Assembly (NCBI GenBank): GCA_009838075.1
Contig: VXSG01000046.1
Span: 61,348 to 125,347 of the forward strand
Length of the DNA: 64,000 nucleotides
Reading direction: 5' to 3'
Source: Boseongicola sp. SB0665_bin_10
GTDB taxonomy: Bacteria; Pseudomonadota; Alphaproteobacteria; Rhodobacterales; Rhodobacteraceae
Position numbers and translations under genes: made by a program. Shown one piece after another: positions 29,561 to 38,389 of the stretch (within the stretch, counting starts at the first letter, position 1; each line of letters begins with the position of its first letter). Below the pieces are notes generated by a model, which was not told the DNA's origin, did no database searches, and worked only from the letters and a program-made list of their open reading frames with translations.

Positions 29561-30445
29561 ATGGCATACAAGAAAGCCAGATCATGGAACGCGTTCCTGC
29601 TGGTCTCCCTGCTGCCGGCGGTCCTGATCCTCGGTGGCTTTGTCCTTCTGTTCTTTTGGGGGTTTTATCAGTCCCTGACCGACATGCGGTTCGGTCGCAC
29701 GCGGGTCGATTTCGAAGGCCTTGGAAACTACGCGCGTCTCTTCGGCAGAGGACGCTTCTGGGATTCCGTTTCGGCGACCGCCATCTATGCATTTTCCGCT
29801 GTCGCCTGCGAAGCCATTCTCGGTCTCGCAATCGCCAAGTTGTTCAATACCAGGGCGCTGCTTGCCAAATGGTTCCGTCCGACGATCCTCCTGCCTCTTG
29901 TGCTGCCGCCTCTTTCGGTCGCGTTGATGTGGACGACCATGATGAACCCGGAGACCGGGGTTCTGAACTACTTCCTCAGCTTCATCGGGATCAGCAACTT
30001 CTCGTGGACGTCAAAGGCCGAAACGGCGATGTTCGCCGTCGTCTTCATCGACGTCTGGACATTCACTCCGTTCTTTGCGTTGATAATATTTGCAGGCCTT
30101 CGAGGGATTGCACCTGAAATCATCGAAGGTGCCAGAATGAACGGCGCAAAGGCCTGGGGCATATTCTGGCGCATCGAACTGCCGATGGTATTGCCTTACA
30201 TTCTTCTGGCGTCCCTGTTCAGGCTGATCGATTCGCTCAACCAGTTCGACATCATCTTTGGCACCACGCAAGGTGGCCCCGGGAACGCGACCGACGTGCT
30301 TTCGGTATCCGCCTACTTCACCGCATTCCAGAACCTGCATTTCGGTCGCGGCGCGGCGATCATGATTGTCAACTGGCTGATCGTGTTGATCAGCGCCATA
30401 GTCGTGGTGAAACTCTGGCAGTTCACCAGAAGGAGGGTGAGTTGA
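29561..30445 (+). CDS. ABC transporter permease, MalF/UgpA type
   Basis: 294 residues with about six membrane segments; the first is around LLPAVLILGGFVLLFFWGFY. The cytoplasmic EAA loop that docks on the ATPase is EGARMNGAKAWGIFWRIELP (about 198). It pairs with the next gene product to form the channel for the substrate delivered by the upstream binding protein. The stop overlaps the next start by one base. Confidence 0.93.
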   Translation: MAYKKARSWNAFLLVSLLPAVLILGGFVLLFFWGFYQSLTDMRFGRTRVDFEGLGNYARLFGRGRFWDSVSATAIYAFSAVACEAILGLAIAKLFNTRALLAKWFRPTILLPLVLPPLSVALMWTTMMNPETGVLNYFLSFIGISNFSWTSKAETAMFAVVFIDVWTFTPFFALIIFAGLRGIAPEIIEGARMNGAKAWGIFWRIELPMVLPYILLASLFRLIDSLNQFDIIFGTTQGGPGNATDVLSVSAYFTAFQNLHFGRGAAIMIVNWLIVLISAIVVVKLWQFTRRRVS

Positions 30446-31299
30446 TGCAGAATCGCAGGCTCGCCTCGACAATGCTGAACGCCCTGGTGCTTCTGGTCGT
30501 CATGGTTTTGGCGTTTCCAATCATCTGGATTGTCATGAACTCCTTCAAGGAAGCTGCAGACATCAACGCCTATCCGCCCGTCTTCCTGTTTGATCCCACG
30601 CTCGAGAACTACAAGGTCCTCTTCGATCTCGCGGATGCTGAAGCGACAAATTATGGCACGTTAAAGATCGAGTTCTTCAAGCCGGTCATCAGCAGCGTGA
30701 TCATCTCGATTGGTGCCGTGCTCCTGTCGGTGATCGCCGGCGTTCCCGCAGGCTATGCGCTGGCGCGATACGAGTTTCGTGGCAAGGAAGACCTGGCCTT
30801 CTTCATTCTCAGCTTCCGATTTGCACCGGTCCTTCTGGTCATCATCCCGATGTTCCAGTTCTTTCAGGCCGTGGGGCTATACGACAGCTATCTCGGGATG
30901 ATCTGGGTCTATCAGCTTGTGACACTGCCAATGATCATCTGGCTGAGCCGATCCTATGTGGAGGACATTCCGCTGGAGATGGAAGAGGCCGCGGCCATCT
31001 GCGGCGCCAAACGGCCCCGGATCATTCTTCAAGTCGTGCTGCCCCTGCTGCGGCCCGGCCTGGTGGGGGCGTCGCTGCTCGTGTTTCTCCTGGCCTGGCA
31101 CAACTTCGCACTCGGACTGATCCTGACGGCCAAGAACACGCCTGTGACCGTGGCGCTTCTGAAGCTTCTGAACCCGGGTGTCAGTTTCTACCCCGTCGTG
31201 TCGGCGGGATTGGTCGTGTCGATGATCGTGCCGATCCTCCTGATCATGCTGGGCCAGCGTCATCTGGAACGAGGTCTTACGTTTGGGGCCTTGAAGTGA
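30445..31299 (+). CDS. ABC transporter permease, MalG/UgpE type
   Basis: 284 residues with six predicted membrane segments (first LVVMVLAFPIIWIVM). The EAA loop is EEAAAICGAKRPRIILQVVLP (begins about residue 178). Start ATG 30445 shares one base with the preceding stop, and the stop shares one base with the following kinase gene, so the operon is tightly coupled. Second half of the importer pore. Confidence 0.93.
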   Translation: MQNRRLASTMLNALVLLVVMVLAFPIIWIVMNSFKEAADINAYPPVFLFDPTLENYKVLFDLADAEATNYGTLKIEFFKPVISSVIISIGAVLLSVIAGVPAGYALARYEFRGKEDLAFFILSFRFAPVLLVIIPMFQFFQAVGLYDSYLGMIWVYQLVTLPMIIWLSRSYVEDIPLEMEEAAAICGAKRPRIILQVVLPLLRPGLVGASLLVFLLAWHNFALGLILTAKNTPVTVALLKLLNPGVSFYPVVSAGLVVSMIVPILLIMLGQRHLERGLTFGALK

Positions 31300-32219
31300 T
31301 GCGACCGCTCGTTTTCATCGGGACAACCAATCTCGACATCGTCTTCTATTCCGAGAACCTGCCAACCGTCGGCCAGAGCTTGATGGGAACCATCGAGGAA
31401 TTCGGCGGCGGCAAGGGCGCAAACCAGGCGGTCGCCGCCGCGCGGCTGGGTGGCGACCCCTATTTCGCGACGATGCTTGGCGAAGACGATGCCGCGGCTG
31501 CACTGGCGCGCGGCTTGGCGGATTTCGGCGTCAAGACCGACAAGATGAAAAGAAAGCGGGGCGCGGCCTCGGGCAAGGCGCTGATATTCGTCAGCGCCAA
31601 GGGCACCAACATGATCGGGATTGACGCGGGCGCGAACGAGAAATTCAGCCCCGACGATGTCCGGGCCGCGCTGGACGACGTTCCCCAGGACGCGGTTGTG
31701 GTCGTGGAAATGGGATTGCCGGTCGAGGCGTGCCGCGCGGCGTTCGAGGCCAAGGGCAACCGGTTTCTCATCTTCAATCCCGCGCCAGTGCGCACCCAGG
31801 TCTCCGAGGCAGATTGCCGGTCCATCAACATCATTACGCCCAATGAAACAGAGGCCGAGGAACTGACCGGTCTTCCGGTCACAACGGTGGAAGAGGCCTT
31901 TGCCGCTGCAATGCACCTTCACGACAGGGGCGTTGCCGGGGTGGCAATAACGCTCGGTGACAATGGCGCCGTGTATCTGGACGCCAGTCGACGCATCCAC
32001 CAAAGCGCTTATCCGGTGAACGCCGTGGATACGACTGCCGCCGGCGATGCGTTCAACGGCGCTCTGGCCACCGCGATTGCCAAGGAGCAGGAAGTTGAAG
32101 ACGCCTTGAGCTTCGCGGTTGCGGCCGCAAGCGTGAGCGTCAGTCGCAAGGGCGCCCAGCGATCCATGCCAACGGAACGGGAGGTCAGGGAGTTTCTGGC
32201 CCAGCAAGGAGCATATTGA
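31299..32219 (+). CDS. PfkB-family sugar kinase, ribokinase-like
   Basis: 306 residues. The N-terminal signature EFGGGKGANQAVAAARLGG and the C-terminal NAVDTTAAGDAFNGALATA, with the catalytic Asp in the GDAF motif, place it closest to ribokinase. It would phosphorylate the imported compound at the cost of ATP in the cytoplasm. ATG 31299 overlaps the permease stop. Whether the substrate is ribose is not settled; the neighbouring SDR and HAD enzymes are not part of a classical ribose operon. Confidence 0.88.
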   Translation: MRPLVFIGTTNLDIVFYSENLPTVGQSLMGTIEEFGGGKGANQAVAAARLGGDPYFATMLGEDDAAAALARGLADFGVKTDKMKRKRGAASGKALIFVSAKGTNMIGIDAGANEKFSPDDVRAALDDVPQDAVVVVEMGLPVEACRAAFEAKGNRFLIFNPAPVRTQVSEADCRSINIITPNETEAEELTGLPVTTVEEAFAAAMHLHDRGVAGVAITLGDNGAVYLDASRRIHQSAYPVNAVDTTAAGDAFNGALATAIAKEQEVEDALSFAVAAASVSVSRKGAQRSMPTEREVREFLAQQGAY

Positions 32220-32221
32220 GA

Positions 32222-32980
32222 ATGGGAATTTTCGACCTGACCGGAAAAACAGCGCTTGTCACAGGGGCGTCCGGCGGCATCGGTCTGGCGCTTGTCAAGG
32301 GGTTCGTCGACACCGGGGCGAATGTCGTGGCAGCCGATCTTGACCCGGCCGCGGTTGAAAGCGCGATGGCAAGCAATGACCGTGTGATGCCGGTTCGCCT
32401 GGACGTATCCGACGAGGCGGGGATCAAGGACGTTCTGGCCCTGGTACGCGATCGTTTTGGCCCCTTGGACATTCTGGTGAACAATGCCGGGATCAAGTCG
32501 GCGGAACGCCTTATGGACGGGGACCGAAAGAGAATCCAACGCACGTTGGCCATCAACACGGATGCGGTCCTGGACCTGACACGTCTGGTCTATGAAGACA
32601 GCCTCAAGGACCGGGGCGGGCGCGTCATCAATATCGGATCTTCCATATCGTCGCGCGGTGCGGTGTTCAACTATCAGGCTGGCGGGGCGGATTACTGCTT
32701 TTCGAAAGCGATCGTGCACGACCTCACACAGCTGCTCGCCTACGAGACCGCGCCACACTGCGTGACCGTGAACGCGGTCGCTCCCGGGATCGTCCACACG
32801 CCAATCCATGGCAGACCCGCAGAAGAGACGGAGGCCCGTCACGGTGGCCTCATCCCCCTTGGCCGCATCGGTGAACCCGAAGACATCGTCGGCGCGACTG
32901 TCTTCCTGGCATCGGACGCGGCGTCATACATTACGGGACAAGTGGTGCATGTAAATGGCGGCATGGTGATGAGCGATTGA
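32222..32980 (+). CDS. Short-chain dehydrogenase/reductase
   Basis: 252 residues, classical SDR. The NAD(P) site TGASGGIGLAL is near residue 14, the Asp in VVAADLDP suggests NAD over NADP, NNAG is at about 85, and the catalytic set includes Ser in NIGSSISS and Tyr-Lys in YCFSK (about 156). The C-terminal ITGQVVHVNGGMVMSD is normal. It probably oxidises a hydroxyl of the imported compound. Two bases separate it from the kinase gene. Confidence 0.9.
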   Translation: MGIFDLTGKTALVTGASGGIGLALVKGFVDTGANVVAADLDPAAVESAMASNDRVMPVRLDVSDEAGIKDVLALVRDRFGPLDILVNNAGIKSAERLMDGDRKRIQRTLAINTDAVLDLTRLVYEDSLKDRGGRVINIGSSISSRGAVFNYQAGGADYCFSKAIVHDLTQLLAYETAPHCVTVNAVAPGIVHTPIHGRPAEETEARHGGLIPLGRIGEPEDIVGATVFLASDAASYITGQVVHVNGGMVMSD

Positions 32981-32987
32981 GAGTGAC

Positions 32988-33770
32988 ATGGTTGACTGGC
33001 CCATAGTATCCGGCATCATCAGCGATCTGGATGGTGTGACCTACCGCGGGGACGACCCGATCGACAGCGCCGTTCACACCTTCCAAAAATGGCATGACAG
33101 CGGCTTGCCCTATGCATTTGTCACGAACAACTCCACGAAATCGGCCGCCGAGTTTGCCGACAAGCTGACCGGCATGGGCATTCCCGCCGTGCCCGAGAGG
33201 ATCATCACGACCTCGGCAGTTGCCGCTGATCGGCTGGCGTCCCTCGTTCAGCCGGGCGCGCGCGTCATGGTCATTGGCGCACGCGCGCTCACCCGTGCAG
33301 TGGAAGGTCGCGGGTTTGAAGTTGCCGATGAAGGCGTGGCCGCGGTGGTCGCGGGCCTGGATCGCGAGTTCACCTATGCAAAACTGGCCAAGGCCCAGAC
33401 AGCCCTGTTGAGGGGTGCACGCTTCATCGGAACCAACCCGGATCACATGCTGCCCCACGGCGGCGGCTTTGAACCCGGAGCGGGCTCGATCCTGAAGGCC
33501 ATCGAAACTGCGTCGGGCGTTGCGCCCATGATCATCGGCAAGCCACAACCCGATCTTGTCTCGATGGCGCTGTCCGTACTAGGAACGGATCAGAAATCTA
33601 CCTTCATGCTCGGCGATCAGGTCATGACCGACATCATGGCGGGCCACAGAGCTGGCCTTCCCACAATTCTGGTGCGCACCGGGGTGGCCGAGAGGGGCCC
33701 CTTCCCTATCGAACCTGATTTCGAAATTGAATCGCTGGCCTCCATACCCGCTGCAGCGACAAGTTCTTGA
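32988..33770 (+). CDS. HAD-superfamily phosphatase, class IIA (NagD-like)
   Basis: 260 residues. Motif I is ISDLDGVTYRG (nucleophile and acid Asp near residue 12), motif II is in FVTNNSTKS, motif III Lys in IIGKPQPDL, and motif IV GDQVMTDIMAG. The C2-type cap between motifs II and III is characteristic of NagD/AraL sugar phosphatases. In an operon with a kinase it may recycle a sugar phosphate or remove a toxic phosphorylated intermediate. Confidence 0.88.
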   Translation: MVDWPIVSGIISDLDGVTYRGDDPIDSAVHTFQKWHDSGLPYAFVTNNSTKSAAEFADKLTGMGIPAVPERIITTSAVAADRLASLVQPGARVMVIGARALTRAVEGRGFEVADEGVAAVVAGLDREFTYAKLAKAQTALLRGARFIGTNPDHMLPHGGGFEPGAGSILKAIETASGVAPMIIGKPQPDLVSMALSVLGTDQKSTFMLGDQVMTDIMAGHRAGLPTILVRTGVAERGPFPIEPDFEIESLASIPAAATSS

Positions 33771-33782
33771 AGGGGACACGAC

Positions 33783-34907
33783 ATGGCAGAGGTAAGCACA
33801 TCGAAGCTGGTCAAGACATACGGGGCCGTCACTGCGCTGCATGGCATAGATTTGGACATCAAGGACCGAGAGTTCATCGTGTTTGTCGGCCCTTCCGGTT
33901 CCGGGAAGTCCACGCTTCTGCGCAGCATCGCGGGGCTGGAGCCAATTGCGAGCGGTTCGGTCCGGATTGCCGGGCAGGACGTCACGGACGTCGATCCGGC
34001 AGACCGCGACCTGTCCATGGTGTTCCAGAACTACGCGCTGTTTCCGCACATGAGCTGCCGCGGAAACCTCGAGTTCCCGCTCAAGTCGGAAGGTGTGCCA
34101 AAGGCGGACATCGACAGCCGTGTCGAAACTGCCAGCAAGCTGCTTCATATCGAGCAACTGCTTGATCGGAATCCGTCGGAACTGTCAGGCGGCCAGAGGC
34201 AACGCGTGGCAATTGGCCGCGCAATTGTCAAGGAACCCAAGGTCTTCCTGTTTGATGAACCTCTGTCGAACCTGGATGCGGAGTTGCGCATCAGGATGCG
34301 GGTGGAAATCACCAAGCTGCATCGCCAACTCAAGAACACGATCATCTACGTGACCCACGATCAGGTCGAGGCGATGACAATGGCGGACCGCATCGTGGTC
34401 CTGCGCGACGGCCGGATCGAACAAGTCGGAACGCCTCACGAACTCTATTTCAATCCAGCCAACCAGTTCGTGGCGACCTTCATCGGTGCACCACAGATGA
34501 ACCTTGTTCCCTGCCGTTCGGTTGGCGCGACCGGGGATCAAGTGACAACCATTCAGGTTGGCGATGGCACACCCACGCCACTGCCAATTGAGAGCGCCGG
34601 GCAGAGCGGAAACCTGACCTTGGGATTCCGCCCCGAGCACGTCCTGTTCCAGGATCCAGAATGCACGGCAATCCGGTTCGAGCTGAAATCAGACGTTGTG
34701 GAACACCTTGGCGCCGTAACGAACATATACGGTCAGATTCCGGTGGAGAATGGAGAGGAGGTCGACGTGACCGTTTCTAGCCATTCCCATGTAGCGCTGC
34801 GCGACGGCACGGCGCTGTCAACCTGGGTGGCTGCGGAGAACTGCCACTTGTTCCGGTCCGATGGAACATCCTTGACGCGCAACGTGATCGCACCCGAATG
34901 GAACTGA
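33783..34907 (+). CDS. ABC transporter ATP-binding protein, MalK/UgpC type
   Basis: 374 residues. Walker A GPSGSGKST near 38, Q-loop FQNYALFPHMSC, signature LSGGQRQRVAIGRA near 134, Walker B VFLFDEPLSNLDAELR, H-loop YVTHDQVEAMT, and a C-terminal TOBE regulatory domain (about 245-370). It powers the importer encoded by 28127-31299 and closes this operon. Twelve bases after the HAD gene. Confidence 0.95.
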   Translation: MAEVSTSKLVKTYGAVTALHGIDLDIKDREFIVFVGPSGSGKSTLLRSIAGLEPIASGSVRIAGQDVTDVDPADRDLSMVFQNYALFPHMSCRGNLEFPLKSEGVPKADIDSRVETASKLLHIEQLLDRNPSELSGGQRQRVAIGRAIVKEPKVFLFDEPLSNLDAELRIRMRVEITKLHRQLKNTIIYVTHDQVEAMTMADRIVVLRDGRIEQVGTPHELYFNPANQFVATFIGAPQMNLVPCRSVGATGDQVTTIQVGDGTPTPLPIESAGQSGNLTLGFRPEHVLFQDPECTAIRFELKSDVVEHLGAVTNIYGQIPVENGEEVDVTVSSHSHVALRDGTALSTWVAAENCHLFRSDGTSLTRNVIAPEWN

Positions 34908-35595
34908 TTTCAGACTTTGCCTGTCGGGGCGCAACGTCCAGTCTGAGTGCCCTATTGGGAGAAAGGCCTGTCTCCTTGGCGAAGACGCCACAAAATGGTG
35001 TGGCGACGGCCACGCGGCCCGGTCCCCGGATCCATTGCGGAGAACGTGCCAGCGCCGCCGCATTGCGACCCTGACGGCGAGAAGCTCCACGGCTCCGGCC
35101 AGGAGCATCCTGCCCTCCACGCTGCGGCCCTTGCCCGACGCGCCCATATTCTTCCACGCCTCCACGTCTCTCTCGCCGAAGAAGCCTATGCCAGAGCGGG
35201 ATCCGGAACCGGCGAAACGGTGCACACGGCTGAAATCCGTCGTCAACGCGGCGCTCGGCGGTGCCGGCAGGATCGAAAAGGGCTTGTTGTCGACGGAGAT
35301 ATGAAAGAGCGGGATCATGGCCGTTCGCCGCGCTTTTGATAGAATCGTTCTCTTTCCAATTGTACGGCTCCCATCGTCTTTCCGCCCGCCGTGATTCTGT
35401 TGTGGTGAAGCCTCGGGCGTCCGTGCAGGCCGATGTCTCCTGTCCCGTGCCGACACAACTGACGCTCCGCGCCTGAGGGACGGAGCCGGAGGACGTCGCG
35501 GACGCGCCGCGCCGTTGCGGATCGTTCACTTCCCCATCGTCGGATCCTGTTGCCGTGTCGGCCGTGGCGCCTTTGCCGCGGCCGCGAATTCGGCG
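34908..35595. other. Long spacer between two convergent ABC operons
   Basis: Nearly 690 bases between convergent ATPase genes. Several long open frames exist on both strands, but GC-rich DNA gives these by chance. None has a ribosome site, a recognisable family, or consistent composition. The minus-strand frame 35456-34818 is the best candidate but reads as low-complexity Arg/Ser-rich sequence with no domain. No RNA gene or repeat was seen. Confidence 0.4.
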
Positions 35596-36717
35596 TCAAT
35601 GCGCCTTGACCGGGATGCGCTTTATCGGGTGGTCGCGGTACAGGAGAGATTGGGTGTCGTGGAAGACATGCACCTTGGACGGGTGTGCCGTAAGCGAAAC
35701 ATTGTTGCCTCGTTGGTCCCGGTGTATGCCCGCAAGCTTCGCGATCACGGGGTCCGCCTCACCATCCGGCTCGAAATACAGGATCGTCACCTCGCCAAGC
35801 GCCTCGGAGATGCTGACCTTGCCCTGGAAGACATGCGGGCCATCGGTCGCCACGAAGTCTTCCGGACGGACGCCGATGTTCACGTCCTTGCCCGAGTCCT
35901 CCGGCAACGACGGCACGTCCGAGACGGCTTCGCCCCCGCCGGCAAGCTCGATGCGGGTCTGCGCGCCCGTCCCGGATATCCTGCCTGGCAGCAGGTTCAT
36001 GGCGGGCGAGCCAATGAACTGCGCGACAAACTCGTTTTCCGGCCGCTCGTAGAGCTGCAATGGCGTGCCCACCTGGGCAATTCCGCCCCCGGCCAGGACC
36101 ACGATGCGCGACGCGAGCGTCATGGCTTCGACCTGGTCATGCGTGACATAGATCATCGTCGATTCGGGCATCGACTCCTTCAGTTGCGCGATCTCGATCC
36201 GGGTTGCCACGCGCAGCGCGGCGTCAAGGTTCGAAAGCGGCTCGTCAAAGAGATAGACTTTCGGGTCGCGCACGATGGAGCGCCCGATCGCAACGCGCTG
36301 GCGCTGACCCCCGGACAACGCCTTGGGAAGCCGGTCCAGCAGATTGTGAAGCTGCAGGGTCCTCGCGGCGCCTTCGACCCGTTCGTCAATTTCTTCGCGG
36401 CTCATCTTCGCGATCTTCAGGGCGAACGACATGTTGTCGCGCACAGTCATGTGCGGGTAGAGCGCGTACGACTGGAAGACCATGGCAATGCCGCGCTCGG
36501 CGGGCGGCACGTCGTTCACGACCATGCCGTCGATCTCGAGCGTACCGCCGGATATCCTCTCAAGGCCGGCAATCATGCGAAGCAGCGTCGACTTGCCGCA
36601 TCCTGACGGTCCGACGAAGACGATCAGTTCGCCGGTCTCGATGTTCAGGTTGATGTCCTGGAGGACGTCGACGGTGCCGTAGGACTTGGCGACATCGGAA
36701 AGTACAAGATTGGCCAT
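35596..36717 (-). CDS. aglK: Alpha-glucoside ABC transporter ATP-binding protein
   Basis: 373 residues, MalK family. Walker A GPSGCGKST near 37, Q-loop FQSYALYPHMTV, signature LSGGQRQRVAIGRS, Walker B VYLFDEPLSNLDAALR, H-loop YVTHDQVEAMT and a TOBE domain with GVRPEDFVATDG. Last gene of the minus-strand aglE-F-G-A-K order seen in rhizobia and Rhodobacterales, 12 bases after aglA. Confidence 0.93.
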   Translation of the reverse strand: MANLVLSDVAKSYGTVDVLQDINLNIETGELIVFVGPSGCGKSTLLRMIAGLERISGGTLEIDGMVVNDVPPAERGIAMVFQSYALYPHMTVRDNMSFALKIAKMSREEIDERVEGAARTLQLHNLLDRLPKALSGGQRQRVAIGRSIVRDPKVYLFDEPLSNLDAALRVATRIEIAQLKESMPESTMIYVTHDQVEAMTLASRIVVLAGGGIAQVGTPLQLYERPENEFVAQFIGSPAMNLLPGRISGTGAQTRIELAGGGEAVSDVPSLPEDSGKDVNIGVRPEDFVATDGPHVFQGKVSISEALGEVTILYFEPDGEADPVIAKLAGIHRDQRGNNVSLTAHPSKVHVFHDTQSLLYRDHPIKRIPVKAH

Positions 36718-36729
36718 GCCGTTTCTCCC

Positions 36730-38388
36730 TCAGCTCGCTTCCTTGAAGGTTGCCTGCCATGGCGGCAGGATTGTGCCGTCGCCGGCGTCAAATGGCGCGT
36801 CGCGATCCGTCGTCCAGGCACCGGAAGGCAGGATCACCTCGCGCGCCTGTCCCGAAAGATTGAATGCCGTGAAAAGGCGCTGCCTGCCGCAGGTCCGGAT
36901 TGCCGAGAGGAAGCCCTCGTCCGCCTCGACGACATCGAATGTGCCCTTGACCAGTGCCAGGCGCGAGGCGCGATAGGCAATCATCCGGCGATAGAAGTTC
37001 AGCATCGAGTCCGGATCGCGCTCCTGCGCATCAACCGCTTGTGACGCGTGCTCCGCCGCCACGGGCAGCCAGGGCTTGGCCTCGCTGAAACCGCCGTATT
37101 GACGATTCGCGTGCCAGACCATCGGCGTTCGGCATCCGTCGCGCCCCTTGAAGGCCGGCCAGAACCGAATGCCGTAAGGATCGTGAAGGTCCTCGAAGGC
37201 AATGTCGGCCTCGTTCAAGCCCAGTTCCTCACCCTGGTACAGGCAGACCGATCCTCGCATGGACAGCAGCACCGCAAGATATGTCCGATGCGCTTTCGGC
37301 GAAAGCGACCAGCGCGTCGTATGGCGCACCACGTCATGGTTCGAAAACGCCCAGCAGGCCCAGCTGTTCCTTGCGATGCGCTGGAAGCGCTCCAGCACCT
37401 CCGCGATGCGGGCGCCCGTCGGGTGGCTGCTGGAGAGAAAGTCGAATCCGTAGCACATGTGCAGCCTGTCCGGCCCCTGCGTGTACTCGGCCTGTATCTC
37501 CAGCCCGCGCTGATCGTCGCCGACCTCGCCTACGGACGTGATGTCCGGGAATTCGTCCATCACGGTGCGAAGGCGCTTCAGGAACTCGATGTTCTCGGGC
37601 CGGGACTTGTCATTGATGTGGCTCTGAAAGCTGTAGGGATTGACGGAAGGCGCGGTCATGCCCGTGACCTCCACGTTCGAGAGCGGCGGATTGTCCCTGA
37701 GTTCGGCATCATGGACGTAGAAGTTCACCGTATCCAGACGGAACCCGTCCACGCCGCGTTGCAGCCAGAAGCGCGCCACGTCAAGAAGGGCGTCCTGCAC
37801 GTCCATGTTGTGAAAGTTCAGGTCCGGCTGTTCGCGCAGGAAGTTGTGCATGTAGTACTGCATGCGCGCGCCGTCCCATTGCCATGCCGGTCCGCCGAAG
37901 ACGGACAGCCAGTTGTTCGGCGGCGCTCCATCCGGCTTCGGGTCCGCCCAGACATACCAGTCGGCCTTGGCATTGGTGCGGTCGGCCTTGCTTTCCCGGA
38001 ACCAAGGATGCTCGCTGGAGGTGTGGCTCAGCACGAGATCTATCATGACACGCAATCCGAGCCGATGAGCCCTTTCGATCACGGCATCGAAGTCCTTCAG
38101 CGTGCCGAACATCGGGTCAACGTCCCGATAGTCCGAGACATCGTAGCCGTAGTCCAGCATCGGCGACCTGAAGAACGGCGAGAGCCAGATCGCATCCACG
38201 CCGATCGAGGCGATGTAGGGCAGCCTCTCGATGACGCCCCGCAGGTCTCCGATGCCATCCCCGTTCGTGTCCTGAAACGACCGGGGATAGACCTGATAGA
38301 TCACTGCGCCGCGCCACCAGTCCGGGTTGGCGGCGAGAATGCCAGGTGTCTCGTCGGGGATCGCTTCGGCGAGGCTCATGAGCGACAT
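36730..38388 (-). CDS. aglA: Alpha-glucosidase, glycoside hydrolase family 13
   Basis: 552 residues; hydrolyses sucrose, maltose, trehalose or similar alpha-glucosides in the cytoplasm. Family 13 motifs: region I DLVLSHTSSEHPWF, region II GFRLDTVNFYVHD with the nucleophile Asp (about 212), region III SVGEVGDD with the acid/base Glu, region IV SNHDVVRHTTRW with the stabilising Asp. The N-terminal YQVYPRSFQDTNGDGIGDL is typical of oligo-1,6-/alpha-glucosidases. One base separates it from aglG. A second in-frame ATG lies nine bases inside. Confidence 0.93.
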   Translation of the reverse strand: MSLMSLAEAIPDETPGILAANPDWWRGAVIYQVYPRSFQDTNGDGIGDLRGVIERLPYIASIGVDAIWLSPFFRSPMLDYGYDVSDYRDVDPMFGTLKDFDAVIERAHRLGLRVMIDLVLSHTSSEHPWFRESKADRTNAKADWYVWADPKPDGAPPNNWLSVFGGPAWQWDGARMQYYMHNFLREQPDLNFHNMDVQDALLDVARFWLQRGVDGFRLDTVNFYVHDAELRDNPPLSNVEVTGMTAPSVNPYSFQSHINDKSRPENIEFLKRLRTVMDEFPDITSVGEVGDDQRGLEIQAEYTQGPDRLHMCYGFDFLSSSHPTGARIAEVLERFQRIARNSWACWAFSNHDVVRHTTRWSLSPKAHRTYLAVLLSMRGSVCLYQGEELGLNEADIAFEDLHDPYGIRFWPAFKGRDGCRTPMVWHANRQYGGFSEAKPWLPVAAEHASQAVDAQERDPDSMLNFYRRMIAYRASRLALVKGTFDVVEADEGFLSAIRTCGRQRLFTAFNLSGQAREVILPSGAWTTDRDAPFDAGDGTILPPWQATFKEAS

Positions 38389-38389
38389 C

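Noticed and set aside
34818..35456. Minus-strand frame of 212 codons between the two ABC operons
   Set aside because: No ribosome site, no recognisable domain, Arg-rich in half its length; long frames arise by chance at this GC content.
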